Positions 45,858 through 53,655 of a DNA stretch of 64,000 nt are shown here, one piece after another. Below the pieces are notes generated by a model. The model was not told the origin of the DNA. It saw only the letters and a program-made list of their open reading frames with translations, and ran no database searches. The DNA is taken from positions 124,001 to 188,000 of the forward strand of contig JAFECG010000021.1 in assembly GCA_018242215.1 (NCBI GenBank), in the 5' to 3' direction. This DNA is from Pseudomonadota bacterium. Lineage in GTDB: Bacteria; Pseudomonadota; Alphaproteobacteria; Rhizobiales; Hyphomicrobiaceae. Each line of letters begins with the position of its first letter. The stretch's first letter is position 1. A program made the position numbers and the translations under genes.

Positions 45858-46461
45858 CCCCGCCCATCGCTTTCATGCGAACTGGATGCTTGCGAAGGGC
45901 CGCTTTCGACTCTTCGAACGTCATCCCTCCGACGCGCGCATTAATGCGGCCGCGATTTGCAACGCAGAAGATGAGCGCGATCTCGTCCGGCATCGGTGTA
46001 TCCGGGAGGACCAACGACATACCGTTGTAGTGCGATCGCACGTATACGTCAGTCGTGGCGTTCATCGGAATATCGATCATAGATCCCGGCGCCGCGACTT
46101 TGGTCATCGATGAAATCCACGCGGGGGCGTCCCCGATGAGGTCCCGGAACGGAGTTGCGAAGGTCGTTGTGAGGAGGGCGTTCGCGTGTTCCTGCTCTCC
46201 GGAGAGACCAACAATGCCGCCCTTGCCGTATCCTTCGACCGTGAGGCCGCCGAACGCTTCCATCGCCCGCTTCGCCATCTGTGCCCCAATCGCGCTACTG
46301 ACCTCGATCATGGGAGAAAGATCCTCGACGTACCGCCCGACGAACGGATTTTCGACGACAGCTATGACGGCCAATTTTCTGAGCATAGGGCTCGCTGGTT
46401 TGCCGGCTTCCTCAAATCGATCCTCGGTTACCGTGCTCATCCGCCTGATGTTCAATTGCAT
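45838..46461 (-). CDS. AA_synth (DUF1185) family protein
   Basis: A protein of about 200-207 residues of the so-called amino acid synthesis family, of unknown biochemical role. Family blocks: VIAVVENPFVGRYVEDLSP, AFGGLTVEGYGKGGIVGLSGEQEH and the C-terminal PDEIALIFCVANRGRINARVGG. Relatives often sit in gene clusters for unusual N-compound or aromatic breakdown. The start could be ATG 46461 or 46440. It overlaps the end of the enamidase-like gene by 20 bases (convergent) and shares a divergent promoter with the EthD-like gene. Confidence 0.85.
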   Translation of the reverse strand: MQLNIRRMSTVTEDRFEEAGKPASPMLRKLAVIAVVENPFVGRYVEDLSPMIEVSSAIGAQMAKRAMEAFGGLTVEGYGKGGIVGLSGEQEHANALLTTTFATPFRDLIGDAPAWISSMTKVAAPGSMIDIPMNATTDVYVRSHYNGMSLVLPDTPMPDEIALIFCVANRGRINARVGGMTFEESKAALRKHPVRMKAMGGVSGSHP

Positions 46462-46494
46462 CGCCCCGTTTCTCGCTTTTCGTCTTACTCACTG

Positions 46495-46507
46495 ATTGTT
46501 TGACAAC
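46495..46507. promoter_or_regulatory. FadR-type operator
   Basis: ATTGTTTGACAAC fits TNGTNNNACNA. It lies in the 112-base divergent gap between the AA_synth and EthD-like genes. Confidence 0.6.
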
Positions 46508-46573
46508 TTATCGGAATGCGCGGAATTTGGCGAGACGCTTTCACACTGTCAAGCAATACGTCCGGAGAGATTC

Positions 46574-47248
46574 ATGGCGCCTCAGTCTCGAGCCATTCTG
46601 TTTTCTGAAATGACTCCACCACAGGATGTCGAAGAGCGCTTCAACCGCTGGTACGACGAGCATCACATACCGCTGCGCATGAACGCTCCGGGGTTCACAA
46701 GCGCGCAGCGCTATCGTGACGGCAACGAGCGAAATTATCTTGCCGTCTATGAAATGGATACGGAGACCGCGCTTCAGACGCCGCGTTACAAAGAAATAAA
46801 ATCCAATCCTTCTCCGGAAACGAGAGAAATGCTCGGCGCAGTCAGTGGCTTTACGAGATATCTCGCGAGGGAAATTTCTTCGCGTGACAACGGAAATTCC
46901 GGGTTCGTCGATTCTCCGGTCCTCTATCCGGTCTTTTTCGATGTACCGCCGTCAAAACTTTCCGAATTCGATTCCTGGTATGATGAGGACCATGTTCCGA
47001 TTCTGCTCGAAGACAAACGTTGGCTCGGTGTGAGGCGCTTCGAAATCTACGACGGCGAGCCCGGCCGGTACAATCGACTTGCACTGCACTACCTCTCGGA
47101 TCGAGAAGTTCTGGAATCGGACGCCAGGAAACGGGCAAGAGAAACGCCATGGCGGGCCCGACTTGCCCAAGAGCCCTGGTTCAAGGGCCATTATCTGATC
47201 TTCGATCGTTTGGGCGATCGGTTCCGCCCGGCTGCTCACGCAGCCTGA
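46574..47248 (+). CDS. Tandem EthD-like dimeric alpha/beta-barrel protein
   Basis: A 224-residue protein made of two similar halves. Half one has RFNRWYDEHHIPLRMNAPGF followed by RYRDGNERNYLAVYEM; half two has EFDSWYDEDHVPILLEDKRW followed by RRFEIYDGEPGRYNRLALHY. Each is a ferredoxin-like fold in which the WYDEHH histidine is often catalytic. Such proteins act in aromatic pathways as isomerases, muconolactone-like enzymes or monooxygenase relatives. GGAGAG precedes the ATG at 46574. Confidence 0.75.
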   Translation: MAPQSRAILFSEMTPPQDVEERFNRWYDEHHIPLRMNAPGFTSAQRYRDGNERNYLAVYEMDTETALQTPRYKEIKSNPSPETREMLGAVSGFTRYLAREISSRDNGNSGFVDSPVLYPVFFDVPPSKLSEFDSWYDEDHVPILLEDKRWLGVRRFEIYDGEPGRYNRLALHYLSDREVLESDARKRARETPWRARLAQEPWFKGHYLIFDRLGDRFRPAAHAA

Positions 47249-47292
47249 TCGTCACGATCAATGCGGGCGCGATCGGACCGCGCCGGCTTCGC

Positions 47293-48096
47293 TCACCCCG
47301 GTACAATCTCGGATTTGAAGTGCTCCCAAAGTGCAGAATAAGCTTCGTCGAATCCCGGCTCCAAATATATCTCGAAAACGTTGCGCGGGCGCGCCAACGG
47401 CACTTGATAGATCTGCTTCACGCGGCCCGGCCGTCTCGTCATGATAATGATCTGGTCCGAGAGCGTGATCGCTTCGACGAGATCGTGCGTGATGAACAGC
47501 ATTGTGCTGTTTTTCTGCTTCCAGAGTTCGAGCAGCTCGTGATGCAGTGTCATGCGGGTCTGGGCGTCCAGCGCACCGAAAGGCTCGTCGAACAAGACGA
47601 CGTTCGGCTCGTAAATGAGCGTGCGGACAATCGACACACGTTTCTGCATTCCACCTGAGAGTTGCGACGGGTAGTGATTTTCAAACCCGGTCAGCCCGAC
47701 CAGCTTCAGCCAACGATGCGCGCGCTCGCGGCGCTCATCCTTCGGAACGCCGCGAGCAATCAGGGGAAACTCGACATTTTGGAGGGCGGTCAACCACGGA
47801 AAAAGGTTACTGTCCTGCGTGACGAAGCCAACACGGGTGTTAAGTCCGTTCACCCGCGCGCCGTCATGCAAGACTTCGCCTCCCGACGCGGGCACCATTC
47901 CGGCCGCCAGGCGCAGCAATGTCGTTTTTCCACATCCCGACGGCCCGACAACGGTCGTGACCTTTCCGTTAAGGACATCGAAGTTGACGCGATCGATGGC
48001 CGGAACGGATTTTATGCCCTGTCCAAAGTTCAGGCTGACATCTCTGAACGCGAGCGCAACATCGCTTGGACCCGAGAAATCGTTCTTATTCAACAT
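47293..48096 (-). CDS. ABC importer ATPase, nitrate/sulfonate/taurine type
   Basis: Energises import with the permease and binding protein encoded just upstream. Walker A GPSGCGKTT, signature LSGGMQKRVSIVR, Walker B VVLFDEPFGALD and the H-loop FITHDLVEA are intact. At 267 residues it matches SsuB/TauB/NrtD relatives. It is the last gene of the leftward operon and lies 46 bases after the binding-protein gene. Confidence 0.92.
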   Translation of the reverse strand: MLNKNDFSGPSDVALAFRDVSLNFGQGIKSVPAIDRVNFDVLNGKVTTVVGPSGCGKTTLLRLAAGMVPASGGEVLHDGARVNGLNTRVGFVTQDSNLFPWLTALQNVEFPLIARGVPKDERRERAHRWLKLVGLTGFENHYPSQLSGGMQKRVSIVRTLIYEPNVVLFDEPFGALDAQTRMTLHHELLELWKQKNSTMLFITHDLVEAITLSDQIIIMTRRPGRVKQIYQVPLARPRNVFEIYLEPGFDEAYSALWEHFKSEIVPG

Positions 48097-48142
48097 CGGC
48101 GGGAAAACCTTTCTCGGCGCACAAATCTTCCACGAGCCAGCG

Positions 48143-49171
48143 CTAGCTGAGATACTTGTTCGTCCAGAACTGACCCTCTACTGAAGGCGGTTTGGTCGAA
48201 ATCATTTTCGTGGCGAGCGCCGCGTTGAAATTATTATTCCACATCGCCTGAGTCATGAGGCAACCCGGCGTATATGCGTTTTGATCTCGCAAGATGGCGC
48301 GTTTCAGGATCTTTGGGTCGACCTTGTTATTGTAGATCCCGACGAGAACCTGCACAGCAGCGTCCACGTCACTATGGATCGTCTCGTTCGCATCTTTGAT
48401 CGAGTGCGCTATACGCCGAACAAGCTCCGGATTTTTATCCGCCGTCTCAGGCAGGACAGAGAGCACGGTATATGCGAATTCGCGGAATTCCGGCATGTCA
48501 TTGCCAAGGTCGATAAAGAGCGATCCGAAACCTTCGTCGGCAACCTGATCGGCCTCCGGCGCATCTCCAATCGTGACGTCGACCTGCTTCGTGCGAAGCG
48601 CAGCCATTCTCGTCGCTCCGAAGCCGGTCGCGACGATCGTCGCGTCGCGGTCGGGATCAATGCCGGCTTTTCTCAGGACATACCGTAGATACTGAGCGGG
48701 ACCGCCGCCGATCGTGGCGACGCCGATGCGCGCGCCCTTCAGAGCTTTGATCCGATCTTCGACCGGGGATTCGGGAGATTTGCCGACTTTCGCAAGCCAG
48801 TCCTTATGAGCGGTCATCTGCAGCGCCAGCGATCCTGTGAAGACCGCGACTGCCTGGGTTTTGATTCCCTTGTCCCAACTTACAACGGGATCGGAAGATG
48901 CGACCGCCGCGAAGGCACTCTCACCGTTCATCAAAGACGCCATCGCGAGCGGGCCGCCGTGGACCTGCTTCACGTCTGCGGTGAGGCCGTTTTTCTTCCA
49001 CGTTCCGAGACTGTTCGCCAGGAACAGCGCCGCGAACGAAAGGCCGGGTGCAGAATAGACGCCCTGCGCCGTCGATGCCGATCCATCGGCAGCGAGCGAT
49101 CTGAAGGCCGGAACAGCAAGCGACGCCACGACGGCGGCCCCGCTTTTGATCACAAGGCGACGTCCAATCAT
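48143..49171 (-). CDS. ABC importer substrate-binding protein (SsuA/NMT1 type)
   Basis: A 342-residue periplasmic protein. ATG 49171 has GGGGAG upstream; a basic N-terminus and hydrophobic segment give a signal peptide ending near SLAAD (about residue 28). The NMT1/SsuA pattern follows (FLANSLGTWKKNGLTADVKQ, GARIGVATIGGGPAQYLRYVL, VDVTIGDAPEADQ). The long open frame upstream to 49516 is antisense read-through. Relatives bind sulfonates, pyrimidine precursors or small aromatic acids. Confidence 0.9.
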   Translation of the reverse strand: MIGRRLVIKSGAAVVASLAVPAFRSLAADGSASTAQGVYSAPGLSFAALFLANSLGTWKKNGLTADVKQVHGGPLAMASLMNGESAFAAVASSDPVVSWDKGIKTQAVAVFTGSLALQMTAHKDWLAKVGKSPESPVEDRIKALKGARIGVATIGGGPAQYLRYVLRKAGIDPDRDATIVATGFGATRMAALRTKQVDVTIGDAPEADQVADEGFGSLFIDLGNDMPEFREFAYTVLSVLPETADKNPELVRRIAHSIKDANETIHSDVDAAVQVLVGIYNNKVDPKILKRAILRDQNAYTPGCLMTQAMWNNNFNAALATKMISTKPPSVEGQFWTNKYLS

Positions 49172-49218
49172 TGCACTGTACTCCCCTCGATAGATGTAGC
49201 TAAACCCAAGTCGGCCGC

Positions 49219-50061
49219 TCAGAAGGTGAGCGTCTGCGGTCCCAAATTGCGCCAATGCATGAAGCGGCGTTCGATCCGCGTAAGGCCCACGTTCACGACG
49301 AAGACGATGCACACCAGTAGTATGATGCCCGAGAATAGCGAGGGGACGTCGTAAGTCTGCGAGGCGTATAGGATGAAGAAGCCCAAACCCTCGTTCGCGC
49401 CGATGTATTCGCCAATGACCGCTCCGATGACCGCATAGGGCACCGCGGTCTTGAGCCCGATGAAGATCTGCGGCGCCGCGGCAGGAAGCACCACGCGACC
49501 AATCGTATGCGTCCACGACGCGCCCATCAGCCGGGCGAGGCGAACAAATTCCTCATTCACTCCAAGCAGTCCGGAATACGTATTGAAAAATACGAGAAAG
49601 AACGAGGACAGCAGAACGACGGCAACTTTCGAAGCTATTCCAAGCCCAAGCCAGACGATGAATACCGGCGCCAGCGCGATCTTCGGAATGCTGTAGAGCG
49701 CCATGATGTAGGGTTGAAGGACAGACGAGAGAAATGGAGATCGGCCAAGGACAAAACCCAGAACCAAGCCGATGAGTGCGCCCAGAACGTAGCCCAACAC
49801 GATCTCGGTAAGCGTCACGTAGATGTGGCGATAGATCGTCTCTCCGCTTAAGAGCTCGGCAAGCCGCCCGGCAATAAGTGTCGGGCGACTGAAGTAGGGA
49901 AGCGATGCGTCTGATACGCCAAACTGCCACGTTGCGAGAATCGCGACGAGAATGGCGAACCGGGAAACGTAAATCGCCAGATTGCGGTTTGCTCTTCGCC
50001 TATGCGCTCGGATGCTTTCATGGGCGAAATTCGCATTTGGCTTCACATCTACAGCCGTCAT
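49219..50061 (-). CDS. ABC importer permease (SsuC/TauC type)
   Basis: A 280-residue inner-membrane permease with about six helices and the coupling motif EEFVRLARLMGASWTHTIGRVVLP, the EAA loop that contacts the ATPase. It is 47 bases upstream of the binding-protein gene and 28 bases after the small Rieske gene, consistent with one operon. Confidence 0.92.
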   Translation of the reverse strand: MTAVDVKPNANFAHESIRAHRRRANRNLAIYVSRFAILVAILATWQFGVSDASLPYFSRPTLIAGRLAELLSGETIYRHIYVTLTEIVLGYVLGALIGLVLGFVLGRSPFLSSVLQPYIMALYSIPKIALAPVFIVWLGLGIASKVAVVLLSSFFLVFFNTYSGLLGVNEEFVRLARLMGASWTHTIGRVVLPAAAPQIFIGLKTAVPYAVIGAVIGEYIGANEGLGFFILYASQTYDVPSLFSGIILLVCIVFVVNVGLTRIERRFMHWRNLGPQTLTF

Positions 50062-50089
50062 CTCGTTTCCCCGGGCACCGTAATAGCGA

Positions 50090-50425
50090 TCAGATGGCCG
50101 CCGGGCGTGCGTAAAGTGTTTCGCCTTCCCGTCTTACCTCGTACACTTTGATCCTGAATCCAGCACAATTGACGCCCTTTCCATCCGACAACTTGAAGGT
50201 AAACACATGCAGCGGACACCGGACCATCGTGTCGTTCGCCGTGAGTTCACCGTTGAGCATGGTTGCCTGCATATGCGGACAAGCCCGTTGAGTACCGCGG
50301 TATCCATCTTTGGTTCGAAAGACGACGATACCCTCTCCTTCGAAACTTGCTCTCGCGGGGAATGTCGCAGTTTCGGCATTAACGCCTTTTAATGCTTGCC
50401 ATGCGTGCTCTGTCATTGTCGTCAT
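50090..50425 (-). CDS. Small Rieske [2Fe-2S] protein
   Basis: A 111-residue soluble protein with an intact Rieske cluster site: Cys49-Pro-His51 and Cys70-Pro-Leu-His73. Length and layout resemble NirD-like or ferredoxin-type Rieske proteins. It sits between the second amidohydrolase and the ABC permease, away from the dioxygenase. It may be an alternative electron carrier for the ring dioxygenase, or serve another reductase. The start is ATG 50425 or 50416. Confidence 0.85.
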   Translation of the reverse strand: MTTMTEHAWQALKGVNAETATFPARASFEGEGIVVFRTKDGYRGTQRACPHMQATMLNGELTANDTMVRCPLHVFTFKLSDGKGVNCAGFRIKVYEVRREGETLYARPAAI

Positions 50426-50466
50426 TCTTGGATGGTCCTGATGGGTTGCAGGCGATGCGCGCGTTC

Positions 50467-51981
50467 TTACGCTGCCAGATGAGGCCGTTTTGCCGCCATC
50501 TCCGCCATTCTCGAAAGCGCGAACGGCCGCTCGAGGCGCATCAAGAATAGGCCGATCTGCATGGTGAACTTGTTATCGACGAAGGAATCGTACACGGCAC
50601 GCAGCGCTTCTCGCAGCGGGAGATCGCTTTGCTCTCTCACGCGATGAAACAGCGCCTGCAGCTCCAAAGCTTTTGGAATGTCCAGCCTCTCGGCGGATGA
50701 AAGCTCCCAATCGGTTTCGGAAAGCGCCGTGCCGAGCTTTCCGAGAAACGCAAGCTGGCGCTCCGAAAGCTGCGCCGTGGCATCCGGGATATGGTCTTCC
50801 GCGATCTGGAGAAACCAGTTCGATTCCGCTTGACCGCGCGTCATATCGGCGTCGAAACGCTTGCCGTTCTTGAACGTCATCGCGGGCATGACGCGTTTGT
50901 CGGCAGTGCGCGTCTGAGTGTAGCAATCCATTAGCTCGAAGCGACCGCCCTCGATTTCGAACACGGTGATATCGGCGGGCTTTCCGACCGATAGATCGCC
51001 CGCGCGATCGGCGAGCGAGATTGCCTTGGCAGAATTGACGGTCACACACTCGATCAGCTGTTTCAAAGGCATGCCCAGGTGCATCATCACGCTCAGCACG
51101 TTGGCGAGCGATTGTACCGGCCGGATGACATTGAATTGCTGGAGATCGGAGCTGATGGTGTAGGGAACAATGCCCTGCGCGAACGCCTTTTCCGCGATGT
51201 CCCAAGAGAAATTGTAGCCGCCGAATCCAAGGTCGAAAAGCACGCCGCGCTCCAGCGCGTCAGTCACGACGGGCATGATCTTGCCCTCGTCATCAATGAT
51301 CTGACCGAGATTGCCGTGATAGATGTGGGTGATCATGTCACCCTTCTCGGCGATCTTGAATGCTTCGTAGGCAAGCACGGGATCCGGCGTCTGGAGCTGG
51401 AATTCGCCGATGTGCATGTAAAGCGGCACGCCGAGAATCTGCGCCAATCCTTTCGTCACATGCAGCGTGCCAGGGCCGTAGTCGCCCATCGCGTTGCACT
51501 TGATGTAGCGGATCCGGTCGCGATGCTGCTTCGCGGTATCTACCCACCGGGTGATCGGCACGTCACCCAACGTGCGAACATCGCCCTCAATGAAGTTGAG
51601 CCCGAGCAGGCCCAATGGGCGGATGAAAGGTCCCACGTAAAGGTCGGTTTCAAGGTCCGTCATCAACGCGAAGAACTCGTCGAGCGTACCAATTCCGGGA
51701 CCGCCCGCTTCGACGAAGGACGTGACGCCCTGATATACGCCCACGGTGTCAGGGTCGGCGAAGCCAAGCGTGCCGTAAGCATGGACGTGCATGTCGATCC
51801 AGCCGGGAGACAGATACTTGCCCGTAAGATCGACGACCGTGGCGTCGTCCGCTATGATATGCTCGCCGACGCCCGCAATGCGGCCCTCATGGATCATGAT
51901 GTCGGTGACCTGATCGATACCGTTCGCCGGATCGATTACGTGAGCTCCCTTGAGCACTGTCGTTTCTTGTTTCGCAGTCAT
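50467..51981 (-). CDS. Dihydroorotase-like amidohydrolase with a C-terminal extension
   Basis: A 504-residue metal-dependent hydrolase. The N-terminal part (ANGIDQVTDIMIHEGRIAGVG, then WIDMHVHAYG with the HxH metal site) and the barrel residues YIKCNAMGDYG (possible metal-bridging lysine), PLYMHIGEFQ and ITHIYHG place it near dihydroorotase, dihydropyrimidinase and D-aminoacylase relatives that open cyclic amides or cleave N-acyl bonds. After the usual domain end (about residue 385) a helical extension of about 115 residues follows, absent from standard members. It heads the leftward operon with the Rieske and ABC genes. Confidence 0.8.
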   Translation of the reverse strand: MTAKQETTVLKGAHVIDPANGIDQVTDIMIHEGRIAGVGEHIIADDATVVDLTGKYLSPGWIDMHVHAYGTLGFADPDTVGVYQGVTSFVEAGGPGIGTLDEFFALMTDLETDLYVGPFIRPLGLLGLNFIEGDVRTLGDVPITRWVDTAKQHRDRIRYIKCNAMGDYGPGTLHVTKGLAQILGVPLYMHIGEFQLQTPDPVLAYEAFKIAEKGDMITHIYHGNLGQIIDDEGKIMPVVTDALERGVLFDLGFGGYNFSWDIAEKAFAQGIVPYTISSDLQQFNVIRPVQSLANVLSVMMHLGMPLKQLIECVTVNSAKAISLADRAGDLSVGKPADITVFEIEGGRFELMDCYTQTRTADKRVMPAMTFKNGKRFDADMTRGQAESNWFLQIAEDHIPDATAQLSERQLAFLGKLGTALSETDWELSSAERLDIPKALELQALFHRVREQSDLPLREALRAVYDSFVDNKFTMQIGLFLMRLERPFALSRMAEMAAKRPHLAA

Positions 51982-52011
51982 ATCAAGCTCCAGACGGGAC
52001 CTTCTTTTAGA

Positions 52012-52039
52012 CAGTGAAACATCACTGATATTTTACAGT
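52012..52039. promoter_or_regulatory. Second operator type upstream of the amidohydrolase operon
   Basis: CAGTGAAACATCACTG (52012-52027) has perfect CAGTG/CACTG arms. It overlaps CACTGATATTTTACAGT (52023-52039), which matches the site upstream of the dioxygenase. The 15 bases TCAGTGATGTTTCAC are repeated exactly before the ferredoxin reductase gene. Confidence 0.6.
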
Positions 52040-52170
52040 CAACCGACAAGCGCTGTTCGTTGGAATTATTTTTGATCACGTTCTAAATTTTGGGCAGAGG
52101 ATTAGTTCTTGCGCACAGAACCGCGCACTTGTTCGGCACGGGCGGCCTCCGAACGGTTTGACGGACGCTG

Positions 52171-53631
52171 TTAGCGCGCGATCGTGAGGGTCTGCAGTTG
52201 GAGATATTCGCTGATACCTTCCAACGCGGCCTTGCGGCCGATCCCGCTTTGCTTGATGCCGCCGTACGGAGCCCGGCGATTGATGCTGGAAATGCCGTGG
52301 CTATTGACGAACACAGTTCCGGCTTCGAGGCTTTTTGCGACGTCCAGCGCGCGGTCCGCATCGCGGCCCCATACCGATGCGCCCAAACCAAAGTGCGTTT
52401 CGTTGGACCGCTGCACCACTTCGTCCACGTCCGCGAATCCCAAGATCGGGACGAACGGGCAAAACTGTTCGTCGGCAACGAGAGGTGCGTCGTCACTCAG
52501 GCCCGTCACCATGGCGGGCCGCACAAAATAGCCGCGAGAGATATCGGCTCCGTCGTCGAGCGATCCAAGCGTCGCGACGTGCGCTCCTCGGCTCTCGCTG
52601 TCTTCGCGAAGGAACGCGGCGCGGTCGACGCCCGCTTTCGAGTGCATAGGTCCCATCGTCGTCCGTTCAGCCAAGCCATGACCAACGATGAGCCCATCCG
52701 CGACGCGACGGAACGTATCGATAAACTCGTCTTTTCTTTTTTCGGACACGTAGATGCGTTTTATGGCCATGCAGACTTGGCCGGAACTTTGAAAAACGCT
52801 TGCCGCCATGCGCTTGACGGACGTTTCCGAGAGATCGGCATCCTCCAGCACGATCGCCGGATCGTTGCCCCCTAACTCAAGCGTCACGCCTTTGATGGTC
52901 TCGGCGGCTTTCGCCATAATGTATTGCGCGGAACGAATGCTGCCAGTGAATCCGATCTTGCCGACGTGCGGATGAGTCGTAAGCGCGTCACCGATTTCGT
53001 CGGGGAGGCCGGTCACGATATTCAGAACGCCTGCCGGCAATAGATGCGCGAATAACTCAATGGTACGGGTCAACGTCAACGGACAGCTTTCCGGTGGTTT
53101 GAGCACCACGGAATTTCCTGCAAGCAACGCCGGGATAATCTGCAGCATCGCGAGGGTGACAGGCGCGTTCCAAGGGACAATCGAAACGACCACGCCGAAC
53201 GGAATATGTCTTATGAGCGTAGAGCCGCGTTCAAAGGAGAGCGCGCGGCCTTCATCGAGTTCCCCGGCCAGCTCCAACGTGAGCCGCTGATTGGCGGCGA
53301 TCGAACCCAGTTCGCCCCGCGCCTCCGCCAAGGTCCGCCCATTTTCGCGCACGTAAAGGATGGCGCGCGCTTCGAAACCTCGGTCCAGACGCTCCAGAAC
53401 TTTTTCGAGAACGGATGCCCTTTGCCGGAAGCTCAACTTTCCCCACGCAGGCTGAGCAGTCTTCGCGGCATGCACCGCTTCATCAACGTCCTCCGCCGAA
53501 GCGCGCGTCGCGGTTCCGACAAGTTCGTCAAGACGCGCGGGGTCCCTTACTTCGAGCTCCCTGTTGCCGGCACGCCAGTGGCCTCCGATGAACAGGCCGA
53601 CATGCTCGGGCTCGCTATTTGGGATGATCAT
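52171..53631 (-). CDS. NAD(P)-dependent aldehyde dehydrogenase
   Basis: A 486-residue enzyme oxidising an aldehyde to the acid. All catalytic residues are in place: Asn155 (VPWNAPV), Lys178 (VLKPPE), Glu252 (LELGGNDPA) and the nucleophile Cys287 (SSGQVCMAIKR). It is the last gene of the dioxygenase operon and lies 24 bases after the ThDP enzyme. The pairing suggests that an aldehyde from 2-oxo-acid decarboxylation is oxidised next, as in the mandelate pathway. Confidence 0.92.
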   Translation of the reverse strand: MIIPNSEPEHVGLFIGGHWRAGNRELEVRDPARLDELVGTATRASAEDVDEAVHAAKTAQPAWGKLSFRQRASVLEKVLERLDRGFEARAILYVRENGRTLAEARGELGSIAANQRLTLELAGELDEGRALSFERGSTLIRHIPFGVVVSIVPWNAPVTLAMLQIIPALLAGNSVVLKPPESCPLTLTRTIELFAHLLPAGVLNIVTGLPDEIGDALTTHPHVGKIGFTGSIRSAQYIMAKAAETIKGVTLELGGNDPAIVLEDADLSETSVKRMAASVFQSSGQVCMAIKRIYVSEKRKDEFIDTFRRVADGLIVGHGLAERTTMGPMHSKAGVDRAAFLREDSESRGAHVATLGSLDDGADISRGYFVRPAMVTGLSDDAPLVADEQFCPFVPILGFADVDEVVQRSNETHFGLGASVWGRDADRALDVAKSLEAGTVFVNSHGISSINRRAPYGGIKQSGIGRKAALEGISEYLQLQTLTIAR

Positions 53632-53655
53632 TCGAGCATTTCCCTCTGAGCCGGT

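Noticed and set aside
49172-49516. Extension of the ABC binding protein
   Set aside because: It overlaps the permease gene in another frame and lacks hydrophobic order; the ATG at 49171 has a good ribosome site and signal peptide.
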